Positions 44,146 to 57,190 are shown, numbered from the stretch's first letter. The stretch: 64,000 nucleotides of DNA from Panonychus citri (GCF_014898815.1 NW_026515477.1:682001-746000), one strand, 5' to 3'. The notes: generated by a model from the letters alone, not told the origin. Translations and numbers: made by a program.

Positions 44146-45142
44146 TTACTCGAAATCAAATTATTGATCATTTTTTATTGGAAATTCAATCTCATTTTAG
44201 TCGAGTGTTATTCTTTCTTTTTGATTGTCTCAAATGACATTTAACTTGTTTTCGATTACAATTTATCGTTGGGGTCTGCGAAACAAGGCAAGGTAATTAA
44301 ATCCATTGGCACGAAAAAGCTCAAGAATGAATGAAAAAAAAACGAAGAGACGAGAAAAAGAACTGAGGTTTAAAGGAAATGAATAAACTTAAGAAAAACT
44401 TTTTCAACTAGAAAATTTTACCACTTGCGTCAGTTTCAGACAAATTGGGATAGAAAAGTGACCTGAAGTAAAATATAAACTCTAGATGGCCTTTGATTTA
44501 CAATAGCTCTCAATTGTTTTTCTAATTCAATTTATCAAGATTCGAACTCAATCTAAATATGAACATCTAATGATCTTCTAAATTTCACTATTTCAAAATG
44601 GAAACTTTTTAACTTTGATTCAAATGATATGAAAAATGAAAATGGTTTAACAATGAATTTATTGTTGTTAACAGTTAATATGATCAGTTGATTGTTGATC
44701 AAATTTTGATTCCAGAAAATTAATTTCCTCAAAGTAACCGATATTTTTTTACCATGTTGATTCAAAATGATTAAGACCAAATTAGTTGATCAAATTAACA
44801 AATCTAACACCTTATCCACACAATCAGCAAACTTTCAATCCAAACAATTAAATTTTGTATATTTGCCATTTACACCTTGATATATTATCAGATTTTAATT
44901 AATCGCCAACATTCAAAAAATTATCACCACAATTGATTGATATAAATCAATGTTCAATTATCACTTTTCTCAACCGAAAGAAAAATGAAACTTATTCAAT
45001 TTTCAAGAAAAATTTAATAAAATAATTAAAGTGAATTGTTATTAACCTTTTCGGGTTCGGTAAAAAAATAAACACAAATGAGTAAAAATTGGAATTTGAA
45101 TTGAGATCGTTGATTTATCACTTTAACCACAATCGAGTGGTT
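44146..45142. repeat. Third, collapsed copy of the gene X - glycine-rich segment
   Basis: 44160-44285 matches the 3' flank of gene X, then jumps from CGAAACAAGGC straight to the gene X start region (TTAAATCCATTGGCACGAA), so the coding sequence is gone. 44605-44790 joins two pieces found at 37943 and 38083, and 44790-45130 matches 39360-39700. The glycine-rich gene is absent. Confidence 0.85.
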
Positions 45143-46435
45143 TTAAAACTGATTAACGCTTTTTCTTTGTATTTTTTGGTGGCAGTTTCGGTTTAGCTTG
45201 AGCCTTTTTGGCCTTTCCTTTAACTTTTTTCTTCTTGAGATCATCATCATCTTCATCGTCATCATCACTGTCCATGTCGGAACTTCCTCTTTTAAGGTTT
45301 GGTTTGAGGTTTTGGCCGAAGATTTGGACTCTGGATAATTTTGTTTCCAAATGATGATATCGGTTTGGAACATGGTGGCTAAAATATCACCCATGCAATT
45401 GAAACGATTCAGTGAGCTGATTTTCTGGCTTGGAATATCCAACGATTGGACTGGAGATCCGTCACGGCCATCGAAAAAGTCGACCGTTTTTCTTTGATTT
45501 TTATCTCTCTGATTGGGATACCTTCCAACGACGATTAGATCGGCAAGTGGATGCCATTCAGCCCGAATTGGAGTGATGTATTGAAAGTGACGATGTGGGT
45601 GATTGATAGAAGCGATTTCTGACCAATCACCGGACGAGAAAACTTTCAACTCATTCCCTTGGTCGGTGGTTACGATTTTTGATCCGTTACTATTGAAGTA
45701 ACAAGAACTAACTCCTTTATCATGCAACAGAACTTCAATATTTTCCAGATCTTTAAGCTTTCGGATGTCCCATAACTTTACTGAACAATCACTTGTTGAT
45801 GAAATCGCCATGAAATTAGAGTCTCTTGGGTGAAATTCGATGTGATTTATTTTACCAGTTTTGGCTACTTTGACTTCGGTCCGATCAGAATTACCACCAC
45901 GAGATGAATCAGGTAGAATATGAAGTTTTCCTTTATTATCTCCCAAGAAGATCGCTTGTTTGTCAAAGTTCACATTACAACCTCCGAACCAAACATGGAA
46001 ATCACCTTGTGGTTGAATCACATTAATATCCCGAGTGGTCAAATCGACTTTAACAAGTTCCCCAGAAACATTCAGTGAATAAAATTTAGAATTTTCAATC
46101 TGATCTGGAACAATTTCTCTAATTTCACCACCCGCTCCGATTCCCGGCGAAATCATATCGACATTTTCCTCTTCATTTCCCGAGATCGTGTACTTGTTGA
46201 CATCCGAAACGAAACACAATTCCCCATGTTTACCACCAACTAATAGACTATTGGGACGACGAGGAATCCACCTGATTGAGCAAATACGATTAGAAAAGGG
46301 TTGAAATGAATTGAAATGCGTTAAATTATTGACCACTGCACCGGCGACAATATCAACTTGACCAAAAGACGAAAAAGTATTTAGTTTGTTGATACTTCGA
46401 CCCATGATTGGTCGTAAAATGTTTTCTCTCAACAT
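45143..46435 (-). CDS. DDB2: DNA damage-binding protein 2 (WD40)
   Basis: Intronless, from the ATG at 46435. It has WD40 blades with the DDB2 signatures GIGAGGEIREI, IWFGG-like VWFGGCNVNF, ATSSD-like SSTSDCSVKLWDIRKL (the WDxR motif that docks to DDB1) and HPHRHFQYITPIRAEWHPLADLIVVGRYP. With DDB1-CUL4 it recognises UV photolesions for nucleotide excision repair. The C-terminus has an unusual acidic then Lys-rich tail (SDMDSDDDDEDDDD, KVKGKAKKAQAKPK). As read, one base is missing near 45312: the frame shifts after ESKSSAK, and the true end is at 45153; the fragment at 40.4 kb shows the right frame. Product about 427 residues. Shares a 266-base divergent promoter with SHQ1. Confidence 0.92.
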   Translation of the reverse strand: MLRENILRPIMGRSINKLNTFSSFGQVDIVAGAVVNNLTHFNSFQPFSNRICSIRWIPRRPNSLLVGGKHGELCFVSDVNKYTISGNEEENVDMISPGIGAGGEIREIVPDQIENSKFYSLNVSGELVKVDLTTRDINVIQPQGDFHVWFGGCNVNFDKQAIFLGDNKGKLHILPDSSRGGNSDRTEVKVAKTGKINHIEFHPRDSNFMAISSTSDCSVKLWDIRKLKDLENIEVLLHDKGVSSCYFNSNGSKIVTTDQGNELKVFSSGDWSEIASINHPHRHFQYITPIRAEWHPLADLIVVGRYPNQRDKNQRKTVDFFDGRDGSPVQSLDIPSQKISSLNRFNCMGDILATMFQTDIIIWKQNYPESKSSAKTSNQTLKEEVPTWTVMMTMKMMMISRRKKLKERPKRLKLNRNCHQKIQRKSVNQF

Positions 46436-46701
46436 TTTGTTGATCTTCTAAAAAAAAGTGTCGTAACAATAAAAATAAATCAACAATGAGTAAGAAAAAA
46501 TTAATTGTTGGCCTTGAAAAACGAGAAACAAACAAACAAATCAAAACAATGTGCCACTTGTTGAAGATCAACAATCAACCAAAACAAAGCAAAAGTTATT
46601 TTCACAGCGATTTGTTATTCTCACTAAAAGTAAACAAAGTCTCACGTGTTTCAAAGTGAATTTGATTGTTGATTTAAATTCGTTGATTTAACTGAATCGA
46701 G
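46436..46701. promoter_or_regulatory. Divergent promoter of DDB2 and SHQ1
   Basis: 266 bases between two start codons, AT-rich. No TATA box, initiator or CTCF-like word evident. Confidence 0.4.
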
Positions 46702-48045
46702 ATGATCACTCCTAATTTCAAGATTAATCAAGATCCAAGGTACATCCACCTGTTGATCAAAGCGCCGATGGCAAAAATTGGTGAGACATCAGTTGCTTTT
46801 GATGACGAAATGTTTTGTTTTCATAGTAAACCTTATTATCTGAGGTGAGTTAATATATTTGTAGATTTGATTGATTGTCAACAATTTTTTGATTATTCCT
46901 TTTTTATTGTTTCTATCAATAGGTTACATTTACCTGGTAAATTAGCAACTCAAGATGGTTCGGAAAAAATTGATTGGGATGGTGAAAAGAATGAGTTTGT
47001 TATTAGTTTGTTGAAGGCAACTGAAGGTGAACATTTTAATGATCTTAATATGTTAACTAAATTGTTGACCAAACCAAATCATCAGAAAAACATCAAATTA
47101 AACTCGGGAATTGAAGTGTTGGATCAAGAGGTGACTGAGGATCAAGAAGATTATGATTGGTATATTGATCAAAGTGAATGGACTGAAGATGAGCAGAAAT
47201 CTCTTATGGGGGAAAAGTATGGATTCGCTAATCGTTATTCTGGAATTTTGAGTCGTTTTCTTGATGAAATCGGTGATTTATTGGAATTAAAACAACCTGA
47301 GACTACAGATAATTGTGAACGCAAAGAATTGAGGCTTCAAAAGGACAAAGAAATGTTTGACGAAGATCATTACTGGTTCGATTTGTACGAGCAAAAAGAC
47401 ACGATAAAAGATTTGATTAGTTTCAAGCTTGACTGGGAAAAAACCACTGATTGTGATTCTTGTAATTTTAACGATGAACAAATTTTCAGAATGAAAAATT
47501 TACCAAAAAGAGAATATCTTTTATCAAAGAAAGAAAAGTTCCAACTTCTTCTTGGACTAATTGATATTCTATTCGCTTATTCTTACGATATGAGAACAAC
47601 TGAAGGTGAACATACCTGCGAATCTGGATGGACAATCATCAAATTATCCGCGACTTTATCTTGGTTACAGATTCATTCAACTCTCCCTGAAACTCTGGTC
47701 ACTTGCGTCCAAAGATCTTTGGTTCACCCATTATACCGTAATTGGAATTTATCTTTAAAAGTCATTAATGATGTCTATCAAATACTCACTAAAGGTCGAT
47801 CATTTATAATCAAGTGTCTTCTTGATGTCCATCGGATTCTCAATGAATCGGGAGATTTACAATATATTTTCAACGATTTATACATAACCGATTATTGTGT
47901 TTGGATACAAAATGTTAGAGAGGAAACATTTAGATCTTTAGCTGAGGCCATGAAAAAGATTGAAATCACGAAAGAAATGATTGGATTCGATTTACAGATT
48001 ATCGAAAAAGCCGCCGAATTGGCTTTTAATGAGTCAATTCAGTGA
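46702..48045 (+). CDS. SHQ1: SHQ1, H/ACA ribonucleoprotein assembly factor
   Basis: Exons 46702-46844 and 46923-48045 join (AG|G codon) to 421 residues. The N-terminal CS-like domain has MITPNFKINQDPRYIHLLIKA and KPYYLRLHLPGKL. The SHQ1-specific helical domain follows: DWYIDQSEWTE, YGFANRYSGILSRFLDEI, then YLLSKKEKFQLLLGLIDILFAYSYD, LSATLSWLQ, HPLYRNWNLSLKV and LYITDYCVWIQ. The C-terminal Ser/Asp-rich tail of vertebrate SHQ1 is absent. It is a chaperone for dyskerin, holding the RNA-binding surface before H/ACA RNP assembly. No frame errors. Confidence 0.95.
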
Positions 48046-48680
48046 TCGAAATAAAATTGTCATTCTTCAATTGTAACTAAAGCTGAGGAAGATTTTTCAC
48101 CAACAATTAAGATAATTAATTACTCGATGTACATTAATTTGTAATTTTTTATCAGATCGATCAAAATATTTATTGAAAAATCTATTTCATTTCATTGTTA
48201 TTAATTGTTATTTGTTTTGTGATAATTTACGAAATTACAAAGAAAATTGTTGATAAAAACCAAATCTCGAATAATTGAAGATGATCATTGATCAATCGAA
48301 AGAATTAAATCTTTCTTAAACATAAACTTATTCTGTATCTTTGAAATTCAAAGTTTCGATTGAATTTGATAAATTCAATTCATCAATCAGCTGATTTCTC
48401 TTTTGAAAAAACCGCCACCAACAGGTGGAGCCTCGAACTTTTCTCTTAACATCAACGGAAACGGAAAATGTTTAAGTCTTGAAATTTGGTTTGGAACTGA
48501 AATTTGTCTTGTTTTTTATTAATTTTTTTGTGTTAAATTAATTAAATTTACAATTAAACCAACTGTTAACTGTTAATTAACAAGTAAGTGACCAACTCTA
48601 TTGTGAAATTTGTTCAAGTTATTAATCAATTACTTTTGTATTTTTGTTTTCTTGTATTTTCTCCCTTTACTATTTACAGA
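48046..48680. promoter_or_regulatory. SHQ1 3' region, RPL31 promoter and 5' UTR intron
   Basis: A CTCF-core-like site in plus orientation (CCAACAGGTGGAGCC, 48418-48432) lies just before a TOP-like pyrimidine tract (CTTTTCTCTT, about 48438-48447), which is where ribosomal protein mRNAs usually start. A donor (CAA|GTAAGTG near 48582) and an acceptor (TTTACAG, ending 48679) suggest a 5' UTR intron ending just before the ATG. Confidence 0.5.
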
Positions 48681-49049
48681 ATGGTGAAGAAAGGTAAAGA
48701 TAGACCAGCTAAATCCGCCATCAATGATGTTATCCAACGTGAATACACAATCAACATTCACAAGAGAATCCATGGTGCTGGTTTCAAGAAACGTGCTCCT
48801 AAAGCGATCAAAGAAATTAGAAAATTCGCTTTCAAACAAATGGGAACCTCAGATGTTAGAATTGATACCCGACTGAATAAATACCTCTGGTCCAAAGGAA
48901 TTCGAAATGTACCTTTCCGTGTGAGAGTCAGGCTATCAAGAAAACGTAATGAAGATGAAGATAGTCCCAATAAGTTGTACACTTTGGTAACTTATGTAAA
49001 CGTTGCTTCTTTCAAGGGTTTACAAACCGAAAATGTTGATGAAGCATAA
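48681..49049 (+). CDS. RPL31: 60S ribosomal protein L31 (eL31)
   Basis: 122 residues from ATG at 48681, the standard length. Hallmarks: SAINDVIQREYTINIHKRIHG, FKKRAPKAIKEIRKFA, GTSDVRIDTRLNKYLWSKGIRNVPFRVRVRLSRKRNEDEDS and LYTLVTYV near the end. The coding part is in one exon; the leader seems to be spliced just before the ATG, putting start codon and acceptor almost together. It sits near the polypeptide exit of the large ribosomal subunit. Confidence 0.97.
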   Translation: MVKKGKDRPAKSAINDVIQREYTINIHKRIHGAGFKKRAPKAIKEIRKFAFKQMGTSDVRIDTRLNKYLWSKGIRNVPFRVRVRLSRKRNEDEDSPNKLYTLVTYVNVASFKGLQTENVDEA

Positions 49050-51507
49050 AGACCCGACCGTAAATTAACAAATTAAATTCATCAGCTTCTATGGTTAAAT
49101 GTGCTCCTCTATTTTCTTAGCCCCAAGAGTTATTTTGTTCAATCAATCTTACCTCAATTAAGCTGATCTGTTATCATTGAAACGCGAAAAGTGAACCCCT
49201 CATCTATACTTACCTATTGAGCTTAATTACCCTTTAGCTTATATCAACCAAACCATCTAGAGTTTCATATCTCATTCACAATAGATGCAGAATGTTTCGT
49301 CAGTGAATCAATCTTATTGTAAAAATTTCTAATTAGATTAATTTCTAGTGGTTTCCTGTGAGTTAACCATTCTAATCCAATCCATGTTGTATTACTCTCC
49401 CCTCTTTAAGACGTTGATTCAACTGATAGAAACTTGTGAATAGCCTTAATTTGTGTATCTCTCTCAATGTGAAAGCCAATTATGATCATTGATTTTCAAA
49501 TCTTTTAGAAATCGGAAAGATTGAAAAGATTTGAATTTCCTTATTTAATGAATTTGAAGTTACCTTGATTCCAAATTGTCTATCCAATAGTAAACATCAC
49601 ATATGGATTAACAAAGGAATAACCTGAACAATGATAACCCTTTTACCTTTGACAACAACAAAAAAAAACCATAGTGAATTTAATGAACCATTTAGATGAA
49701 ATGAAATGAAAGGGTTAGAGAAACGGAAACGGATTATCAATACAATGATGTCGCTCATCTTACAGGTAACATTTTACCCTTTCAACTTTCGGTTACATAA
49801 AATTTTGGCCTTGAGATGAAATTTCTTCTTAACCGATTAACCATTTAAGATGATAAAAAATGAGAAGATGTCTATTGATGATTACGTTAATAGAAGGAGG
49901 GATAAGATGAGGAGGGAAATGGTGAATGACCACTTAGAGAGAGAATGAGATTAAATTGATGCGAGGTGCAGTTAGATGATGATGATAATAGAAAGGAAGA
50001 AGAAGAAAATCCTTTTCGAGTAATTTTTTCTTCTCCTCTGTCCTTGAAGTTCGCAAATTAATGATCGTAAAAAGGGTTTTAACGTAAATGTCACTTTCAT
50101 TCATTAATATGGATTTACGATCTTCGAGTGTAACTTACCTTCCAAATCTAAGGTAACCTGTTGTTACAGAATTTGCGAAACAATTTGAATAAGAAAACCC
50201 ATTAACTGATTATAGAAATGATCTAATTTACCTAAATGAATAACGGGATAACGGAGTTGAAGAAAATTGGTAAGAAAGTGACCTTCGAATCGAATTAATG
50301 TAAATGAAATTTTGTTGATTTTCTCTGGTAAATCAATTCTTGGAGTTTTTATTATTCCGATGATCGTGATCGTAATTGTTTTGACCATCGATTGTATCAT
50401 TGAATGGAAATCTTTTGAGACCATTGAGAACGAAAGAAACGCTGATATTTATTGGAAATTTTCCAAACTAATATCAGGTAAAGGAAGAAACTGAACTGTA
50501 ACTATGTTCAATTCTCATCGATATTCAACAAAAGGACAAAAGGGACAAAATTTTAGGCCAAAAGTAACACAAACATCGCAGGTAAGAAGGTGGAGGAGGC
50601 GAAGCAAAGAAAAGGAGTAAATTTTATTTTCTATGGACACAATGGACTTTTATGGACTTTCGTTGACAGTTAATAGTTTCAGTTTCACGAAATAAAGTGA
50701 AACAATTGAAAACAAAGAGACAAATGTAAAGATGTGAGTATATAAAAGCTTTTTGTTCATCATCATTGTTGACCATTGGTCAGTGTTGAAGGTTTTCAAT
50801 GTTATTCACATGGATGAATATGGATTTGCAATTATTTTTATTCACCTTTAGTTTATCATCTTAGTTTTTCATTGTTCATCAATAGTTTCACTTTATTGGA
50901 TTTATATTCATTGAATGAAAAAAAAGAGCAGTTTCTTCATCTAAATTATACTCGCAAAGATAATCAACCTTTCAAGATTGATTTTTGTTCACAGTATTGT
51001 TACCACTCTTGTTATTATCGTTGATTATCATCATGAATTGTCATCATCATCCTTGATCGTTGTTGTCTAGAGATGATATTAGTTGACATTCATACCCAAC
51101 ATTGGGATAGAAAATGAGAAAACAAATCCTCATCTCTTCATCTTCAGATTATCAAATATGTGAATGACAAAAACCCTATTTATGGATTTGGAAATGTAAT
51201 ATAACCATCGGATGATAAAGATGATGATGATAATCTGAGTCTCTGCTTTTTTAGCCATTATATTGAGATTACAGTTAAAATGTTAATCTATCACCAAATA
51301 CAAACAGAAAGAAGATGATAAGAAGACCATTTTGAACATTATGTATTATTACAAAGAATCACAACATTTTAGTACAATGGAGTCGTAAACGTGAGCACTC
51401 CCCTAGAAATGGGTACAGGTAGAGAGCCTCGGGCAAGACAATGTCTCTGAAAAGATGAACAAGAATTTATCTTTTAAGATGAGGGATCAAGGAGAAAAAA
51501 GGTTACG

Positions 51508-51590
<83 letters not shown>

Positions 51591-53440
51591 TTGTCTAATC
51601 CTTACCTTTGACCCATCGAATAAATTGTTTTGACCATTTCAGTTGGAATGGACTTTGGAGATTTAAAGTTTCGCCAATTGATCTCAATGAAGGTGAAGAT
51701 GAAAAGTGAATAAAAAACAAAGTGATTGATATTATAATCTTATCGTCTTGAGATATTAGCACCTTAACACTTCTTATAGCTAATCTCACGAATCTCATCA
51801 AATTCAGGTCAAAATTTTATCTTCTTGGGTTCGGCTAAGTACTTATTATGATAATTTAACTTTTTCCATTTGAGATTAAATTGTTTGCGAATAAATTTTC
51901 ATCACAATTAACTGATTCAATTCCAATAACAATGATACACTCTGTAAACCAATGGGTATCAACCTAATGGTATTGATAAAAGTTTACAATAAGTAAAAAT
52001 TTAATATGTTTCCTGATTATTTTGTATTATTATCATATGATAACTAGAACTTGATTTAGTTTTGTTGATAGTTAATAGTTTTAGGTTAAGCGGATTAAAC
52101 TTGGAAACAATTGTAATGTTTGATTATTGTTTACCACAATCAACGATTATGTAAATCATCAACAGGGTGATCATTATAATCAAATGTTAATCTAGTCCAA
52201 AGGAAAAGGAAAAAATAATTGTCACAAAATCAATTCAATACCAATTCTCAGGTTAAAATTGTTTTAATTTGCGACAATTTTTCTAGCTCATTATAATCAT
52301 TGTAAATTGTGTTACTTGTTGAATTATTATTGATCAACAATCAATGGAAACTATTTAGTAATAGTAACTAAATTGTTGTCACCAATTCACCAGATCTGTC
52401 AAGTGTCCATCATTTAACGATTTGGTATCTAAAGTTATCGGTTGATTGGACATTTAGTTATGGACATTAGATATTGACAGAATTACAACTTTCTTTCAAT
52501 TTGCTTCAGGTTCATTAAATAATCTTTAGTGATGTAACCATTTACCAATCGTTAATTATCATAAGAATAACAATTTTATAATCATCTTCATCCTGATCAT
52601 CACCATGTTAACATGATATGGTTCAATTAACTTTTATCTGCTCAAATGTCCGATCATCATCATCATCCTATTATCATTGATATCGAGGTAACAATGAGAT
52701 GATAACTTTTTACCTAAAGGTGATGTGGTGATTACCTTTCATTGTATTAAGATTATTAAATGCGTGTTAAATTTGTGTCCAATTGTTGATTATCAAGGGT
52801 TCCAACGATTAAGATAATTTGAATTAACTTTTCCCCTATTTTACCTGGACAATGAGAATTAGATAATAACCCAAATTATCATCACTTTTTATGATATTAT
52901 TGTGATAAAATTGAGATAAACTTTTGCATTCTAAATGTTTCCATCATCTTATCATATCCTCATCCTCATCATCGTCTTCAGTGATTTATGTTGGACAATT
53001 TAGCGATTGATAAAACGAATTAAGTTTGTCCTATCCTTTCAATAGGGAAAAGGTCACTTTTATGGGGTCAATTTCTAATTTTTAAAATTCGTCTTTCAAA
53101 CCAATGGTCAGTATTGTCATTCATCTTAGTTTTTTTTACTCTCTTATCAATTATACTTTAACAATGTCAATTGTATTTACGATGAAGGACAAGAAGGTCA
53201 TCAGAATAGCCATTAACTTATCCCTAAGTGAAAATGCATTTAGATAATGAAATTTGAATTTGCATTAATAGCAATTAGTAAATTGTGTCTTTGCTTCAAA
53301 GTTTTCAGATTATCAAGTAATATTAATATTTCTCATTTCGTTTACAAGATACTACAAGTAATTTGGTTCTATTTAATTTGATTTGATCAATACTCAGTTT
53401 GTGAAACTACATTTAAATAGTTGAGTAATTATATTGATTT
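49050..53440. other. Gene-poor DNA after RPL31
   Basis: No conserved ORF. It contains scattered ATG/ATC repeats, a 75-base CT microsatellite (51516-51592) and the weak exon candidate listed separately. The ORFs found by simple scanning are short, mostly non-ATG and without motifs. Confidence 0.4.
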
Positions 53441-53628
53441 CTATTTACAGGTAAATCGCGTAAGGTTATCACACCTTACACTTTAATAGTCGCCATTTTG
53501 ATCCTCATCTTCGTTTTATTTTCACAAAAGCTTTTGCTTCATCTTTCTAAAAATTGTATTGGACAACATTTGAATATGATGGATCAGGTTTTTATCATCA
53601 TTCATAAGAAGTTGGGTTTGCATTGCTA
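50360..53628 (+). other. Weak two-exon candidate for a small membrane protein
   Basis: A first exon from ATG 50360 (MIVIVIVLTIDCIIEW, then ERNADIYWKFSKLIS) ends in ATATCAG|GTAAAGG at 50478. A second candidate exon from 53451 (TTTACAG|GTAAATCG) continues in phase with GKSRKVITPYTLIVAILILIFVLFSQK and a stop near 53628. Joined, this gives about 100 residues with two hydrophobic segments. Support is only splice-site phase and hydrophobicity, so it may be chance. Confidence 0.2.
51516..51592. repeat. CT microsatellite with TATC end
   Basis: Uninterrupted CT for about 62 bases, then four TATC/CTAT units. Confidence 0.95.
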
Positions 53629-56600
53629 AACGTTTTTTGCAAAAGAAACTCAAGTCGCTCCCGTTTCTTTGTATGAGAAAATAGTTTACCTGTGAGAGAA
53701 TGAGTGAGTTAGTGAGTGAGAGAGAGAGAGAGAGAGAAGGAGAATTACAATGAAAAGATCTCATAGAAATGTAAAGAGTCAAAGTAGATGACGAAGAAGA
53801 TGACGATGAAAGAGAGAAGAAAACTACCTGTAGAAACTTTTTTCCTCAAGAAAAAGAGAAGAAAAAAAAGTTCTATTGTATTTAGAAGGTAAAAAAAGAA
53901 AGAAAAGTTTGACTTGTTGAATTGAGATTGTTCAAGAATCTACACAAAGGTAAAAAGGTCCAACCACTAGACATCAAGTCAAATTAATGGAACATCAACA
54001 ATCTCAGCAAATTATCATCGAATTGGAAGAGACTAGAGTTCTAATCGAGATTCGAAATGATATCAACTGCATAACCGAAATGCCTTAAATTGAATATTAC
54101 AATTCGCTTCTCCTTTGGTAGTAAAAAAGAGTTACAATGATTAAGATTGTATGAAGAGAGATGCGGATCATCCGCCTCTTCCTCCTCATCCTCTCATTTT
54201 CCCTCATCCTCATCATCCTATTTCTCTTCCTCCTCCTCCTCATCTCTCTCTCTCTCTTTCACTTTCATTCTCTGATATTTTTTTCCATAGACTTAATTTC
54301 TTGTTTACCGATTGCTCTTAACCAGTGATCGTGATTATGTTTAACTAACATTAAATTTCAATAGAATGACAATTTATTTTTACTTGATGATTTTTTCCCT
54401 CTTCTTCTTGTTGATCACTTGTTTCTGATTCATTAATACAGTTTGATTTTGTAACAATTGGTAATAAAAATTGTTTAACCATCAACAATCAACTAGCAAT
54501 CATAAATTTATTATCATCATTAATACCCAGTGACAGAAAAAATAATGACAATCAATTTGATTCATTGATAAAACACAGTGGCAACTATTTTGATTGGTTA
54601 TAATACTTTGCAAGAAGAAAAAAATCTAAATTGTAAACACTAACAATCAACTAACAATTCAATTGAACTTAAACAATCAAAGGTTAATGATAATCAATCA
54701 AAAATGATAACCAAGTTAGAGTAACTTATTATTGTTACTATTCAAGTAAAAACTCAATTAGCATTTAGAAAACATCAACAACAATTTAAATTGTTCGAAA
54801 TACAAAATGATAATGATAATCAAACAATCAAATTGAATGTAAAAAGTTAAACATTAAGAAAGCAAAGTGCTGTTAATGTAATCGAAAAGGTGACCTTTGG
54901 GTGCTTTCGAAATGTTCTAAGAAAAAGTTCTAAGACGATTTTAACCATTAAATCGTCAATAACTTGTATTGATTATCAATTGAAAGTCAAGATAATAGTT
55001 AACAAACAATTTACTTCTTTTCTTAATTGTTTCCATTCATTGTAACCCTTTCATTCAACGACAACAAGAGCAAAAAATAACATTGAATTTTCAATTCATT
55101 CAGAGATTTCACTCCGAGGGACTTGGTGGGTGGTGGGTGGGTGTGGATTCAGTTGACCAGTGTCACTGTTTTCATATGGACACACACACAACATATATTA
55201 CAATAGTGTCCAAGTAATATTACAAAAGTTACTGAATAAAAGTAAAAGAAGCAAGAAAAAAAAAGTTTCAATGTTAAATTGTTATCAATAGTTGATTGTT
55301 GATGTAGTTTTTATTATAATGTTGATTGTAATAAATGTCAAATGGACTTTGCTTTGAATCCATCAGACAAGTTAACCCGAGCGTTTCAACCGTCCAGGGG
55401 TCAATACTGACCAATACTTTATACTCGGTAAGAAAGATCCCCACTTTTGACCCTTTTGGGTCAAACGGACATAACGGTGACACCCATTTGTGAATTGATG
55501 ATAATAATAGTAAATGACAATTTCTCCTTTTGACTTTTCAATATGATTACCAACATGACAACAATTTAATCTCAATAATAACAATCAATTTAAATTGTTT
55601 CCTTAAAATCTTACAAACTAATATCTCCTTTGGGTTTCTTCATTCATTTATCCATCTCTCTTTTCCTCCTCCCCCAATATTGGTCATCTTCAATTTCAAT
55701 CCCCAATCCACTGACCATACTGGACATTACCTGTACTTTTCTGATATTATTAAATTGTAATAACAATTAAAGGTTATCAGGATTCAATTTAAGTGTAAAG
55801 ATGAGTGTGAAAACAAACAGATTTAGATTTAAGTTTGAATGGTTTCATTTCAATTGAAAGTTACTCGTTTTTTTTTCTTGAGGTAAACAAATTTTGATAC
55901 AATCAATAGATTGCAACCTTAAATAAATATAAACAATCAATAAATTGCTATGAATACTAATGTTAATCAAACAAATTGTTTTGATAGTTTCCTTCCCTCC
56001 TTAAGCCACTTCTGCACACCCTGTAAACAATTGACACGTTAACCTTTAGCTAAATATTTGATTACCGACAAATGTAAATTAAACATTAAAATCAAATCAA
56101 ACTGATTACTATAAATTAGTTTTACCACCATAATCATAATCAATTTGAAAATAATCAACCATTGATAATGATGAAAAGTTATCAATGTCCATTTGTTTAA
56201 ATTATATTCAAACTTATATAAGACTTTGAATAAACTTAACATGTTATCATTTGATTGTTGAGGATTGAAAAGGAAAAGGTAAACAATTTAATTGATTTTT
56301 TTTTTGATTGAATCAAATGTTATCAATGATAATTTGATTTCTAGATGAGAAATGAAGATAAATATAAATTGTAAAATTGTAAAATCACAAATACATTATT
56401 GTGATTATGGTTTTGAAATCAAACAATTGTGACAATAAGCGTAATCAATTGTTACGCTTGAATCGATAATCAAAATAAAGTTAATTGTTTTCAGGTTAAA
56501 GTTATATTAGTTTACTACGAGTAATTTGTATCAATGGAAAGTTAATCAATTTTAATGATTCCTACGGGATTAGTGAGAGAGAGAGAGAGAGGGATTCTGA

Positions 56601-57190
56601 GGTGGGATGAGCTGGATGATGATGAAGAAAAGGAAGATGAGAGGAGGAGGAAGAGAAAAATAGAAGAAGAAAAAATGATTTGGATTGATGATGTAATAAA
56701 AGGATGAATATAATATTGTTGTAGAATGACAAAGATGATGATAATGAGGATGAGGATGAACTGGAATGATGATAAAGAGACAATTGTTTGATAGAGAGAG
56801 AGGAAGATATGGTTTCTAGTTTTTTTCGGGACAAAAATATAAAGATTGAATATGTTACTCGATACAAGGGAAATTTTATCTTCTTTCCCTATCGTCATCA
56901 TCATCATAATCATTGATTCCAAGGGGACACTCGGACATAAATATCATTTTTCTTGAAATCATATTGTTGTTGTTCAATATTTCATATCAAATGATATGTT
57001 ACCCTAATCAAAAAAGTGATAAATAGATTAACTATCCGATAGATATTGTTAGTTAACATTTAATTCAATGAAACTTAATCTAATCCACAGATTAAAAGTG
57101 TTCATTTGTTGTTACCGTGATTGATTGTTGATTAAAATTACGCAAGTTAATATTTTCAATCAATTAATTGGTCTGATTTTTTAATCAAAT
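53629..57190. other. Gene-poor AT-rich DNA
   Basis: Contains GA runs (53717-53738, 56575-56591), a CCTCAT-rich stretch (about 54170-54260) and GATGAGGA-type purine-rich stretch (about 56600-56770). No gene seen. Confidence 0.4.
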
